Below are positions 1 to 8,284 of a stretch of DNA of 64,000 nucleotides, one piece after another. Numbering within the stretch: the first letter of the stretch is position 1; the number at the start of each line of letters is the position of its first letter. Source of the DNA: Bacteroidota bacterium (GTDB lineage: Bacteria; Bacteroidota; Bacteroidia; Bacteroidales; DTGW01); the NCBI GenBank assembly GCA_029572965.1, contig JAKPQD010000133.1, positions 1-64,000 of the forward strand, in the 5' to 3' direction. Under the pieces are notes generated by a model that ran no database searches, was not told the origin of the DNA, and saw nothing but the letters and a program-made list of their open reading frames with translations. The translations under genes and the position numbers were made by a program.

Positions 1-1
1 G

Positions 2-1303
2 AATATTAATGATTTATATTTAATTTATCAACAATATCCCTTAATTTCTACCGATTCAAGAAATATTATCCCTAAAAGTATTTTTTTTGCTTTAAAGGGA
101 GAGTCTTTTGATGGAAACAAGTATGCATTTGAGGCACTTGACAAAGGAGCTGCATATGCTGTGGTTGATGATGTTAAAGTAAACCATCCTAAATGTTTTT
201 TGGTTGAAAATGTGTTGAATACCTTACAAGAACTGGCTAATTATCATAGAAAGCATCTAAATACAAAAGTGATAGGCATTACCGGAACTAACGGAAAAAC
301 AACTACAAAAGAGCTTACATTGGCAACTTTGTCCAAAAAATTTAAAACAATTGCAACTAAAGGCAACTTAAACAATCATATAGGTGTGCCTCTAACTTTG
401 CTTTCAGTTCCAGTTGATACAGAGATGGCAATTATTGAGATGGGGGCTAACCACATTGGCGAAATTGCTCAATTATGCAGTATTGCAGAGCCTGACTTAG
501 GTATTATAAATAATATTGGCAAAGCCCATCTTGAAGGTTTTGGTTCATTTGAAGGGGTGGTTACTGCTAAAACAGAAATGTACCGGTACCTTAATAACAA
601 GGAAAATGGTATAATTTTTTACAATGCTAATAATCCTTTGCTTGTATCGGAAGTAGCAAAGGTCAGTTGTCAAAAGATCGGTTTTGGGGATGCTGCAAAA
701 ACAGAAATTTATGGAGAAATTGTAGAAGTAAACCCCACACTGGTATGCAAAATATATTGTAAGGGTAGTGAACGCATTGTTAAAACTCATTTGACAGGAA
801 GTTATAATCTTGAAAATATATTGGCAGCGATAACAATTGCTATGTATGTGGGAGTTGCATTTGCAGATGCCTGTGAAGCTATAGCAGAATATGTTCCGCA
901 GAATAACCGCTCGCAAATAGTTGAAAAAAGCTTTAATACTGTGCTGTGTGATTATTACAATGCAAATCCGGTCAGTGTAGAAGCTGCTATACGAAATTTT
1001 GCCATATTAAAAACCGGGAAGAGAGAAAAGAAGATTGTTATCCTTGGAGAGATGAAGGAGCTTGGCAAGTATTCTTTAGAAGAACACACAAAGATTGTTA
1101 ATTTACTTTCAGAAATGAAATTCAGCGAGGTATATCTTGTTGGTAATTCCTTCATAGAAACTGCAAAACAAGTCAACTTCAAAACATTTGAAAATACGAA
1201 TGCTTTAGTGGATTATATTTGCCAGAATCCAATTAAAGATGCTATGGTTCTTGTAAAAGGTTCAAGAGCTATGAAACTTGAATTGACGGTGGATGTATTA
1301 TGA
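2..1303 (+). CDS. murF: UDP-N-acetylmuramoyl-tripeptide--D-alanyl-D-alanine ligase, 5' end missing
   Basis: Last cytoplasmic Mur ligase: adds D-Ala-D-Ala to the UDP-MurNAc-tripeptide with ATP. The frame is open from base 2, and the residues before the GTG at 161 are typical MurF N-domain (STDSRNIIPKSIFFALKG, then GESFDGNKYAFEAL). The gene therefore starts upstream of the window, and the GTG is internal. The ATP-binding loop GITGTNGKTTTKE follows, then EMGANHIGEI, NIGKAHLEGFGS and the C-terminal KGSRAMKLE, all usual for Mur ligases. About 433 codons are visible, so only a few N-terminal residues are missing. No partner cell-wall gene follows it on this strand. Confidence 0.95.
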   Translation, partial: NINDLYLIYQQYPLISTDSRNIIPKSIFFALKGESFDGNKYAFEALDKGAAYAVVDDVKVNHPKCFLVENVLNTLQELANYHRKHLNTKVIGITGTNGKTTTKELTLATLSKKFKTIATKGNLNNHIGVPLTLLSVPVDTEMAIIEMGANHIGEIAQLCSIAEPDLGIINNIGKAHLEGFGSFEGVVTAKTEMYRYLNNKENGIIFYNANNPLLVSEVAKVSCQKIGFGDAAKTEIYGEIVEVNPTLVCKIYCKGSERIVKTHLTGSYNLENILAAITIAMYVGVAFADACEAIAEYVPQNNRSQIVEKSFNTVLCDYYNANPVSVEAAIRNFAILKTGKREKKIVILGEMKELGKYSLEEHTKIVNLLSEMKFSEVYLVGNSFIETAKQVNFKTFENTNALVDYICQNPIKDAMVLVKGSRAMKLELTVDVL

Positions 1304-1333
1304 TTATCCATTTCATTCCTTCGGGATTGTTAA

Positions 1334-1371
1334 TAATATAATGTAAGTTGTTGATAACAAATGTTATATTA
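1334..1371. terminator. Weak hairpin after murF
   Basis: TAATATAA (1334-1341) pairs with TTATATTA (1364-1371), and an inner TTGTT-GAT-AACAA forms the tip. It is AT-only with no T-run, so it could be a 3' end structure or chance. Confidence 0.3.
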
Positions 1372-1442
1372 AAAGGTAAATAAGGTTTGCACGATATACT
1401 TTTACAGTAAAATAAGGCATCCCCAAAATGCAGGAAGTAAGC

Positions 1443-1631
1443 ATGTTTACAAAACTAATAGAAGCATCAAAGACGCATCTGACCAAGGGGGCATACCAAT
1501 TGGTCTATGATGAAACACATGAACTTGTGCAGGTTGTTCACAAACGTAATGGTGAAGTAAATTATGAAATATGTAGTGATGGAGATGAAATGCTGATGGC
1601 TACAATTATTTATTTTGGCCTTAAAAATTAA
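1443..1631 (+). CDS. Small uncharacterised protein, 62 aa
   Basis: I do not recognise this protein. I chose the ATG at 1443 because AGGAAG lies just before it; an in-frame ATG at 1428 would add five residues. The protein begins MFTKLIEASKTHLTKGAY and contains YQLVYDETHELVQVV and NYEICSDGDE. It has no Cys pairs, membrane segment or signal peptide, and it looks like a small mixed alpha/beta cytosolic domain. It stands alone between murF and the convergent rel gene, whose stop lies 8 bp away. Confidence 0.55.
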   Translation: MFTKLIEASKTHLTKGAYQLVYDETHELVQVVHKRNGEVNYEICSDGDEMLMATIIYFGLKN

Positions 1632-1638
1632 GTAAAAA

Positions 1639-3840
1639 TCAAGCTTCTATACGGTGTACAACATCAACACCATTAACTTTCATGAGTTTGTGTATCAGCA
1701 TATCTAAGTGTGATACTTCTTTAACAAAAAGTTTTATTACCCCTTCAAAAACAACATCCTGAGTATCAACGTTTATTGAGCGCAAGTTTACCTTCAGGTC
1801 TTTTGCTATGATATCTGTAATTTTTGAAAGAATGCCCAATTCGTTGCTACCTGTAACTCGCAAAGCTGCCTGAAAAAAGGTGTTATTATCTGTATTGGAC
1901 CAACGGGCTTTAACAATGCGGTATCCAAAACGGTTTACCATGTCCCTGGCATTAGGACAAGTGACTCGGTGTATTTTAATGCCGTCATTAATAGTGATAA
2001 AGCCAAAAATATCATCCCCAAAAATAGGAGAGCAGCACTTAGCCAGTTTATATTCAACATGGTTGATGATTTTGTTGTCTATCTCTAATACTTCTTCACT
2101 TTTTACGGCTAAAGAAGGTATTATCTTGTCTAATTGGGCGTTGTCAATTTTTTCTGGCGATTCATTAGCTGTTTTTTCCGATGCTGTGATGATTTTCTTT
2201 ATTTCTGTCATTTCAATTTTTTCATCTGCAATGAGGGAGTAAAAGTCAATGGCAGTTTTAATTTTGAAATGTTTCATCAATTTTGAAACCAACACGTCGT
2301 TGAACCCAATTTTCCAATTGCGCAGCCTGCGCCTGAATATTTCCTTTCCGGCTTCGGCACGGAGGATAAGCTCGTTTTTGAGGGCAAGTTTGATTTTTGA
2401 ACGTGCTTTTGTTGTTACGGCAAATTCAATCCAATCATTTTTTGGTGTTTGGGTTTTAGAAGTAATAATTTCTACTTTATCTCCATTCTTTAGTTCATAG
2501 CGGATAGGAACGTTTTTGCCGTTTATTTTAGCTCCGGTACAGGTATTTCCTACATTTGTATGGATTTCATAAGCAAAATCCAGCACTGTGGCGCCTTTAG
2601 GTAGTGTCCGCAAATCGCCTTTAGGAGTAAAAACAAATATTTCTTGAGAGTAAAGGCTTAATTTTTGATTGTCAATTGCAGATTCAGAGTCAGATGCAGA
2701 AGATTCTAATGCTTCTCTGATTTTATTAATCCAGGTGTCAATTGTCCCATCAGCTTTTTGACCTTTATATTTCCAGTGTGCAGCAAATCCTTTTTCGGCT
2801 ATCTCGTCCATCCTTTGAGTACGGATTTGCACTTCTACCCATTTACCCTGTTCGGTCATAACCGTGGCATGCAGGGATTCGTATCCTGATGATTTAGGCA
2901 CAGTAATCCAATCGCGCATTCTATCGGGGTTATGCGGGTACATACTGGTAATTAACGAAAAAACTTTCCAGCAATCGGACTTTTCATTTTCTAATGAACT
3001 TTTTAAAATGATACGTATGGCAAATAAATCGTAAACTTCCTCAAATTCAATATTTTGCTTTCGCATTTTATTGTATATCGAGAAAATAGATTTTGTGCGG
3101 CTTTTTATTTCATATACAAAGTTGTTTTGGTCGAGTATTGCTTTAACCGGTACGATAAATTCTTTGATAAATTTGTTTCGAGCTGAAGCAGTGTCTTGTA
3201 GCTTTTTTTCTATGTAATTGTACATGTCCGGATTAGTAAATTTCATAGCAAGCTCTTCCAGCTCAGTTTTGACATGATACAGGCCTAAGCGATGGGCAAT
3301 GGGGGCATACAGGTCAAATACTTCTTTGGCTATGCGCTTTTGTACCTCTGTTTCTTCAGTTTCAAGGTTTCGCATAACATAAAGCCTGTCTGCAAGTTTT
3401 ACCAACACAATACGCACATCATCGGTAATGGTTAAGAGCAGTTTTCTGAAATTCTCAGCTTGTCCGGATATTTTTTGGGTGTTAATTTTCGAGATTTCTG
3501 CCAATGATTTTGTTTGTTTGGCATAATGCTTGCCCAGAGAGGCTTCTATATTTTTCTCGTCCAAAAGTCCGTTTTCAACAAATTTGAACATTAGCGCTAT
3601 GCATACTTGTTCGGTCCCTAAAGGAAGGTCGTTTGCAACAATTTGAGCTACCTGTACAGCTTGCATAATAAGCGGTTCACTATAATAACTGTTGTTGCAG
3701 TTACAGGCATCGTTGGCTAATGTGAACGCGGCCCTGATTTTTGAAAAATCAACATCTCCTTTTGTTGAACGCAGTAACTTTAGCAGTTTGCGATATTCTC
3801 GGGCCAAATATTCAGGAATAAATACTTTGCTTTTGCTCAT
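1639..3840 (-). CDS. Long RelA/SpoT-family (p)ppGpp synthetase with degenerate hydrolase site
   Basis: 733 aa, full RSH length. The order is pseudo-HD domain (about 30-180), synthetase (about 235-360), TGS (about 400-462), a Cys-Cys zinc-finger region and a C-terminal ACT domain. The synthetase site looks intact: YDLFAIRI (270-277), RMRD (307-310, the basic RxKD-like motif), GYESLHATV (319-327) and EVQIRT (336-341). In the hydrolase part the usual LLHDVVEDT is replaced by LMFKFVENG (83-91), so the HD pair is Phe85-Lys86, and the upstream H and HP motifs are also gone. Only Asp151 of KLADRL remains. It is therefore probably a synthetase only, or has a purely regulatory N-domain. Promoter -7 is at 3861-3868. 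Confidence 0.93.
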   Translation of the reverse strand: MSKSKVFIPEYLAREYRKLLKLLRSTKGDVDFSKIRAAFTLANDACNCNNSYYSEPLIMQAVQVAQIVANDLPLGTEQVCIALMFKFVENGLLDEKNIEASLGKHYAKQTKSLAEISKINTQKISGQAENFRKLLLTITDDVRIVLVKLADRLYVMRNLETEETEVQKRIAKEVFDLYAPIAHRLGLYHVKTELEELAMKFTNPDMYNYIEKKLQDTASARNKFIKEFIVPVKAILDQNNFVYEIKSRTKSIFSIYNKMRKQNIEFEEVYDLFAIRIILKSSLENEKSDCWKVFSLITSMYPHNPDRMRDWITVPKSSGYESLHATVMTEQGKWVEVQIRTQRMDEIAEKGFAAHWKYKGQKADGTIDTWINKIREALESSASDSESAIDNQKLSLYSQEIFVFTPKGDLRTLPKGATVLDFAYEIHTNVGNTCTGAKINGKNVPIRYELKNGDKVEIITSKTQTPKNDWIEFAVTTKARSKIKLALKNELILRAEAGKEIFRRRLRNWKIGFNDVLVSKLMKHFKIKTAIDFYSLIADEKIEMTEIKKIITASEKTANESPEKIDNAQLDKIIPSLAVKSEEVLEIDNKIINHVEYKLAKCCSPIFGDDIFGFITINDGIKIHRVTCPNARDMVNRFGYRIVKARWSNTDNNTFFQAALRVTGSNELGILSKITDIIAKDLKVNLRSINVDTQDVVFEGVIKLFVKEVSHLDMLIHKLMKVNGVDVVHRIEA

Positions 3841-3860
3841 TTGCTCAATTATTTATTTTT

Positions 3861-3868
3861 CAAATTTA
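3861..3868 (-). promoter_or_regulatory. -7 promoter element of rel
   Basis: On the minus strand this reads TAAATTTG, an exact TAnnTTTG match, about 20 nt before the rel ATG. It faces away from the pssA element at 3933-3940. Confidence 0.5.
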
Positions 3869-3932
3869 ATCTAATACAATAAAAATGCCGAATTTTAAAC
3901 AAACATAAGCTTCGTTTTATAGATAAAACATT

Positions 3933-3940
3933 TACATTTG
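3933..3940 (+). promoter_or_regulatory. -7 promoter element of pssA
   Basis: TACATTTG matches TAnnTTTG and would give a leader of about 20 nt before the ATG at 3967. A T-rich stretch (TTTT at 3914-3917) sits roughly where a -33 element is expected. Confidence 0.5.
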
Positions 3941-3966
3941 TCGGCAAATTTTATTATTGAAATACA

Positions 3967-4713
3967 ATGAAACAGATTGTAAAGAATATTCCTAATTTTA
4001 TTACTTTATTAAATTTAGTAGCCGGGTTTACCGCTATAATATTTGCATTTAACATCAATACCATTGCTTATGCCCCATATTATATTTTTTTAGCTGCAGT
4101 ATTTGACTTTTTTGATGGCTTTGCTGCACGGTTGTTAAAGTCTAATTCGGTGATAGGGAAAGAGCTCGACTCGCTTGCTGATGTTGTTAGTTTTGGTATT
4201 GCTCCGGGAGTTTTGATGTATCAAATGTTGCAATTTTCGTCGTTTAATTTTCTTATGTTTGAAAAGAGTACTTTTGTAAATATTATTGTAGCCTCGTTAA
4301 TTCCTGCATTTTCTGCATTACGTTTGGCAAAGTTCAATATTGACGAACGTCAGGGCGACACTTTTATTGGATTGCCTACTCCTGCAAGTGCTATCCTGAT
4401 AGCTTCTATAACCATTATCTTTTTTTCGTCCGATAGCTTATTAGGGTTGGGGGCTTTGTCATATACTTACATAGGGCTGATTGCAATTTCTGTTGTTGAT
4501 TCATTTCTGATGGTATGCAACCTTCCTATGTTTTCGCTCAAAATGAAAAGTTTTTCTTTAAAAAAATATAGCATTCAGATTTTATTTTTGTTTATTTGTT
4601 TGTTGTGTTTGATTTTGATGAGCATAAAAGCACTTCCTGTGATTATTGTTTTTTACATTTTGATTTCGGTATTTCTTTATGTTAAAGAACGGTTAGTCGG
4701 GAAGGCTGCTTAG
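3967..4713 (+). CDS. pssA: CDP-diacylglycerol--serine O-phosphatidyltransferase
   Basis: Makes phosphatidylserine from CDP-diacylglycerol and L-serine in the inner membrane, the precursor of phosphatidylethanolamine. The 248-aa protein carries the full CDP-alcohol phosphotransferase signature: D50-G51-x2-A54-R55-x8-G64-x3-D68-x3-D72. It has about seven or eight hydrophobic segments. The family signature is certain. Substrate choice is inferred from the N-terminal pattern NIPNFITLLNLVAGFTAI, typical of Bacteroidota PssA. Its 3' end overlaps the convergent MESH1-like gene by 21 bp. Confidence 0.9.
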   Translation: MKQIVKNIPNFITLLNLVAGFTAIIFAFNINTIAYAPYYIFLAAVFDFFDGFAARLLKSNSVIGKELDSLADVVSFGIAPGVLMYQMLQFSSFNFLMFEKSTFVNIIVASLIPAFSALRLAKFNIDERQGDTFIGLPTPASAILIASITIIFFSSDSLLGLGALSYTYIGLIAISVVDSFLMVCNLPMFSLKMKSFSLKKYSIQILFLFICLLCLILMSIKALPVIIVFYILISVFLYVKERLVGKAA

Positions 4714-5235
4714 TTTTTCAATACCTTCGTTGTATGTTTCTTCAAAGAGCTTGTCAAGCTGAGGGTTTATGCCTTTGCAGCCATCAAACACTTGTTTTGA
4801 CCACAAAAAGTAATCTTTTTTACGTTTGTTGCTCCAATCCATCGGGTGGGTCAGGATGTCTTTAAGGTTAGATATTTTGTCTGCAATTTTTAAAAGTTTT
4901 GCCCCTTGTGATAGTTGTGGGGCCTTTATTACCTGAAGTTCTTTTCTTTTTTTGTCATTCAAAGTTTTGTCATCAGTAACTTCCAATACAATTTTTAATA
5001 CTTCATTGCCAAAAAGATTGGCTATTTCGTCAGGGGAAGTTTCAGTGTCTTCAATGGTATCATGTAGTAAAGCAGCAACCAAAACATTAATAGAGCTTAT
5101 TCCTGATTGGGCTAAAATATAGCAAACAGCTAAAGGGTGGTTAATATAAGGTATTGACAGTAAGGATTTTCGTCTTTGCAACCTGTGTTTTTCAGCAGCA
5201 AATAGAGCAGCTTCTATTAATGTTTTCTCATTCAT
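4693..5235 (-). CDS. MESH1-like small alarmone hydrolase (HD domain)
   Basis: 180-aa stand-alone HD-domain hydrolase, expected to remove the 3'-pyrophosphate from (p)ppGpp; some MESH1 enzymes also dephosphorylate NADPH. Family marks in order are EKHRLQRR (His17), PYINHPLAV, AALLHDTIEDTETS (His58, Asp59, Glu62, Asp63), EVTDDKTL, SQGAKLLKIADK (Asp119) and YFLWSKQVFDG. This is the MESH1 pattern along the whole length, with all expected metal ligands present and no synthetase domain. The rel gene 0.85 kb away has lost exactly these ligands, so this enzyme may supply alarmone breakdown. It is convergent with pssA (21 bp overlap). Confidence 0.88.
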   Translation of the reverse strand: MNEKTLIEAALFAAEKHRLQRRKSLLSIPYINHPLAVCYILAQSGISSINVLVAALLHDTIEDTETSPDEIANLFGNEVLKIVLEVTDDKTLNDKKRKELQVIKAPQLSQGAKLLKIADKISNLKDILTHPMDWSNKRKKDYFLWSKQVFDGCKGINPQLDKLFEETYNEGIEKLSSLPD

Positions 5236-5377
5236 TTGCTATTTTATTGCTATTGGTACATAAATGTATAAATTTATCATGTTTTGAGTAAAAAAAATTT
5301 ACACATAAAAGTATAATAAAATATACTCTTTTTTTTTATTCTAAAAAGTTATAAATTTAGCCAGAATTTAATGAATG

Positions 5378-5761
5378 ATGGACAACTTACTAATAGAAGG
5401 CACAAAGAAGACCCCTACTGTTCATTTAAAAAAAGATGGACAAATGTTGCTGAAAGGACGTTCGATACCAGAAGATCCTTCAAAGTTTTTCGATATAATA
5501 AACAGTTGGATAGAAGAATATTCTCATCATCCGGCTCCTGTGACAGAATTAAATATAGATTTGGAATACTTTAATAGTGGCACCTCTAAAGCAATGTTAA
5601 ATATGTTTCATCAGTTTGTGGACCTAAAAAGCAAAGGCCATCAGCTGGTTATCAAATGGCATTACGAAGCAGGAGATGATGATATTAAGGAAAGAGGCGA
5701 GTATTATTCAACTTTGCTTGATTATCCTTTTGAATTTATTGAGATTGAAGGCAATGAATGA
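5378..5761 (+). CDS. SiaC-family regulatory phosphoprotein (DUF1987), copy 1
   Basis: 127 aa. SiaC proteins are small phospho-switches, phosphorylated by a SiaB-type kinase and dephosphorylated by a SiaA-type PP2C phosphatase; in Pseudomonas the unphosphorylated form activates a diguanylate cyclase. Family features seen are GRSIPEDP, LNIDLEYFNSGTSK and VIKWHYEAGDDDIKERGE. I chose the second of two adjacent ATGs because the paralogue at 46614-46991 begins the same way (MENLEIQGT). Where the paralogue has Asn-Thr in its EYFNTASSK, this copy has Asn66-Ser67, so the likely phospho-acceptor may be Ser here. A possible PP2C partner is at 24528-26534. No SiaB or SiaD homologue is in the window. Confidence 0.85.
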   Translation: MDNLLIEGTKKTPTVHLKKDGQMLLKGRSIPEDPSKFFDIINSWIEEYSHHPAPVTELNIDLEYFNSGTSKAMLNMFHQFVDLKSKGHQLVIKWHYEAGDDDIKERGEYYSTLLDYPFEFIEIEGNE

Positions 5762-5802
5762 CACATTGGTATTGAATATTCTTCAATTGTCGTAAATAAA
5801 TG

Positions 5803-5810
5803 TAATTTTG
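5803..5810 (+). promoter_or_regulatory. -7 promoter element of nucleotidyltransferase
   Basis: TAATTTTG matches TAnnTTTG. The ATG at 5823 would be only about 6 nt after the predicted start of transcription, so the mRNA would be nearly leaderless. Confidence 0.4.
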
Positions 5811-5822
5811 CACAAAAAACTT

Positions 5823-6743
5823 ATGGGAGAGATTAAACCAACATTGCTGGTATTAGCGGCTGGTATGGGCAGTCGTTATGGAAGTTTAAAACAGGTTGAT
5901 AAAATTGGCCCTTCAGGCGAAACAATTACAGATTATTCAATTTATGATGCTATCAGGGCTGGTTTTGGGAAAGTGGTATTTGTTATCCGCAAAAGTATTG
6001 AAGCTGATTTTAAAGAAGTTTTTCAAAGGTTTGAAAAGCACATTGAAGTTGAATATGCATTTCAGGAGTTAGATGCTTTACCTTCAGGCTATGCCTCTCC
6101 TGCAGACAGAAAAAAACCTTGGGGTACAGGTCATGCTGTTTTAGTGGCAGCTTCTAAAATTACCACCCCATTTGCAGTTATTAATGCGGATGATTTTTAT
6201 GGGGCTCAGTCATACAAACTTATTGCAGAACACCTTATAAAAACAGCCAACGATGATAAGAATACTTATAGCATGGTTGGTTTTGAGCTATCCAGGACGC
6301 TTTCAGAGCATGGGCATGTATCAAGAGGTGTATGTACAGTAAATTCACAGAGCCAGCTTGAAGGAATTGTTGAGCGGACAAAAATTCAAAGAAAAGATGG
6401 CAAGATTGTTTTTGTAGAGTCTGAAGATAAAATGATTCCTTTGGCTGAGAATGAGGTTGTATCGATGAATTTCTGGGGGTTCCCGGTAAGTATATTTAAC
6501 CATCTTGAAAAACAGTTTGGAGATTTCATGAAGACTAATAAGGATAGTGCTACTGCTGAGTTTTACTTGCCTATGGCCGTTGATAACATTGTAAAAGCTG
6601 GCAATGCAAAAGTAAAAGTGCTTCGTTCGCCAGACAACTGGTTTGGAATTACTTACAAAGAAGATAAAGATATGACCATAAACAGATTGAGAGATTTGAT
6701 AGGCAAAGGAATTTATCCTTCTAATTTGTGGAACAATAAATAA
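5823..6743 (+). CDS. Sugar-phosphate-type nucleotidyltransferase
   Basis: 306 aa, GT-A/NTP-transferase fold. It likely joins an NMP to a sugar or polyol phosphate; substrate and nucleotide cannot be read from sequence. The family start is LLVLAAGMGSRYGSLKQ, with the G-x-G-x-R signature and downstream Lys. PWGTGHAVL and the metal-binding NADDFYG follow. The usual activating-site Lys could be in MIPLAENEVVSMNFWGF, but this is uncertain. I chose the ATG at 5823 over an upstream in-frame TTG at 5808, which lies inside the -7 element. The gene ends at a strong bidirectional terminator. Confidence 0.8.
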   Translation: MGEIKPTLLVLAAGMGSRYGSLKQVDKIGPSGETITDYSIYDAIRAGFGKVVFVIRKSIEADFKEVFQRFEKHIEVEYAFQELDALPSGYASPADRKKPWGTGHAVLVAASKITTPFAVINADDFYGAQSYKLIAEHLIKTANDDKNTYSMVGFELSRTLSEHGHVSRGVCTVNSQSQLEGIVERTKIQRKDGKIVFVESEDKMIPLAENEVVSMNFWGFPVSIFNHLEKQFGDFMKTNKDSATAEFYLPMAVDNIVKAGNAKVKVLRSPDNWFGITYKEDKDMTINRLRDLIGKGIYPSNLWNNK

Positions 6744-6763
6744 GTAAGAAATGAATAATCATA

Positions 6764-6792
6764 AAAAAAGCCATCAATTTGATGGCTTTTTT
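6764..6792. terminator. Bidirectional terminator
   Basis: AAAAAAGCCATC (6764-6775) pairs with GATGGCTTTTTT (6781-6792), with T-runs on both strands. It serves the nucleotidyltransferase on + and the PUR-like gene on -. Confidence 0.9.
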
Positions 6793-6793
6793 A

Positions 6794-7162
6794 TTACATT
6801 TTTGTGTCAAGGTCTTCAAAGTCAATAGATACAAATTGTTCTTCTGGATAATCAAGTTGGTTTTCGGCAGGTTTTATAATGATTGGATTTGCAGTTTTGA
6901 TGTAGTCAATGGCCTCGTTTATCCCGTCAAGAAATTTTTCAAAATCTTCTTTATAAAGAAAAATTTTGTGTTTTTCAAAATAGAACGAACCGTCTTGGTT
7001 TTGCTTTCGTTTGCTTTCTGTAACAGTTAGGTATAATTCGTTAAATTTTGTGGCCTTTACATCAAAAAAATAAGTTCTTTTTCCTGCCCTTACTGCTTTT
7101 GAATAAATTTCTTCACTTTCTTTAATAGAGAAATCTTGCTTTTTGTCAACATCACTTTCCAT
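6794..7162 (-). CDS. PUR-family DNA/RNA-binding protein (DUF3276)
   Basis: 122 aa, one PUR-like repeat of the DUF3276 family, which is near-universal in Bacteroidota and related to Borrelia BpuR. Members bind single-stranded nucleic acid. Visible family features are EIYSKAVRAGKRTYFFDVKA, YLTVTESKR and HKIFLYKEDFEKFLDG, with an acidic C-terminus (SIDFEDLD). The role here is inferred from the family; the actual target is unknown. It shares a terminator with the convergent nucleotidyltransferase gene. Confidence 0.85.
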   Translation of the reverse strand: MESDVDKKQDFSIKESEEIYSKAVRAGKRTYFFDVKATKFNELYLTVTESKRKQNQDGSFYFEKHKIFLYKEDFEKFLDGINEAIDYIKTANPIIIKPAENQLDYPEEQFVSIDFEDLDTKM

Positions 7163-7390
7163 GTTTAAGTGTTTTTTAGTTAAAGTTAAAGTTGTGTTTA
7201 TGTAGTTTTTATGAAGTTTTAAAAAAATGTTAATATTTCAAAAGCAAGGTAAGACGAAAATGAAACTTCGACAAGATTTTTATGGACGATTTTTGTTGTT
7301 TCGTGTAAAATCCAGATATTTTTCACTGTTGTCCGGTATAAGTATCAGAACTATAGTCCGTCAGTAAGTTAGAGTTTGTTTAATGTAGGT

Positions 7391-8284
7391 TTAGGCAATA
7401 GTGTTTTTGTTTTTAATGCGGTTTATTACCTCAAAATAAAATTCAGTGTTTATTTTGTTAATATAAATTGTTTTAATGCCATTAGCATCCATTATTTGTT
7501 TTTTGTGATAATTTTTATATAACAAGGGGCAATAATATATAATCTTATTGTTTTTTAGGGCATCCAGCTTTTTCTCATATTTAAGCCTGGCACGGTTGGT
7601 TATCAGCCACCACAAGTCTGTTTCTTCAAAACCTAAGCCCAAACCAACAATATGAATTTCATCGGTATAGAATAAGTCAACCCATGAAATGTTTTTTACA
7701 TCATTTTCTTTTAATCGTTGGTATAAAGGAGCTATTGGGTTTTCTCTTGTTTTATACTTTACGCCTGATACAACATAATCGCGCAAATGTTGCAGCTGCC
7801 CGCCATAATGTTCAAAGCCCAGGTTGATGCTTTGTGGTGAATTTATTTCTCCATGAATGTGCCAAAATTTTTTATTATTAATAACATGATGACGAAAAAC
7901 GCTGAATTTCTTTTCATATACCAGTCCTTCATTTTTAAGTTTTTTTGTTGTTTTCCCATTTAAAACAGCCTGCTGAAGGGTATAATCGTAGTTTGTGGTA
8001 ACATAATTATTGCAATCCAGCTCCAACAACATTCTATGTATTTCGTTTGGTTTAATAGTAGATAGGGCTTTGGCTATCTCTTCTTTTAGTGTTAATTCAT
8101 TTTCCAATTTGCCAGTTTTCAAAAGTTTCAAATACAACTCTTCATAAATCAAAGGAAAAGGTTGGGATTTATCCACTTCAACTTTTTTGCCATACTTCTC
8201 GATAATTCTTTTTAATAGCTTTTCCCAACTGTTGTTGGAGTTACTTTGGATGTTATTAATATCGTTGCCGACGAAGAGTACCAT
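7391..8284 (-). CDS. Stand-alone SIR2-like (SIR2_2) protein, putative NAD-cleaving
   Basis: 297 aa, one SIR2-like Rossmann domain. Motifs are VGNDIN (5-10, the GxGIN-type NAD loop with Asp replacing Gly), YVTTNYDYTL (94-103), HIHGE (142-146) and IVGLGLGFEETD near residue 215. Such domains cleave NAD+ in several phage-defence systems (Thoeris ThsA, DSR, SIR2-Argonaute), but there they are fused to or beside sensors. Here there is no partner, no signal peptide and no membrane segment. It lies in an AT-rich, otherwise empty 1.6 kb stretch between conserved genes, which suggests acquisition by transfer. A housekeeping protein deacetylase is unlikely because the canonical sirtuin zinc-binding Cys pairs are absent. 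Confidence 0.75.
   Translation of the reverse strand: MVLFVGNDINNIQSNSNNSWEKLLKRIIEKYGKKVEVDKSQPFPLIYEELYLKLLKTGKLENELTLKEEIAKALSTIKPNEIHRMLLELDCNNYVTTNYDYTLQQAVLNGKTTKKLKNEGLVYEKKFSVFRHHVINNKKFWHIHGEINSPQSINLGFEHYGGQLQHLRDYVVSGVKYKTRENPIAPLYQRLKENDVKNISWVDLFYTDEIHIVGLGLGFEETDLWWLITNRARLKYEKKLDALKNNKIIYYCPLLYKNYHKKQIMDANGIKTIYINKINTEFYFEVINRIKNKNTIA

Noticed and set aside
2-160. GTG at 161 as the murF start
   Set aside because: The frame is open before it, and the preceding residues are clearly the MurF N-domain.
7260-7367. 35-codon ORF between the PUR-like and SIR2-like genes
   Set aside because: No promoter element, terminator, or recognisable sequence; such ORFs are expected by chance in AT-rich DNA.
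7391-8284. Thoeris or Argonaute-SIR2 defence system
   Set aside because: No TIR, Argonaute, or NLR partner gene lies near the SIR2-like gene, so only a stand-alone candidate is claimed.
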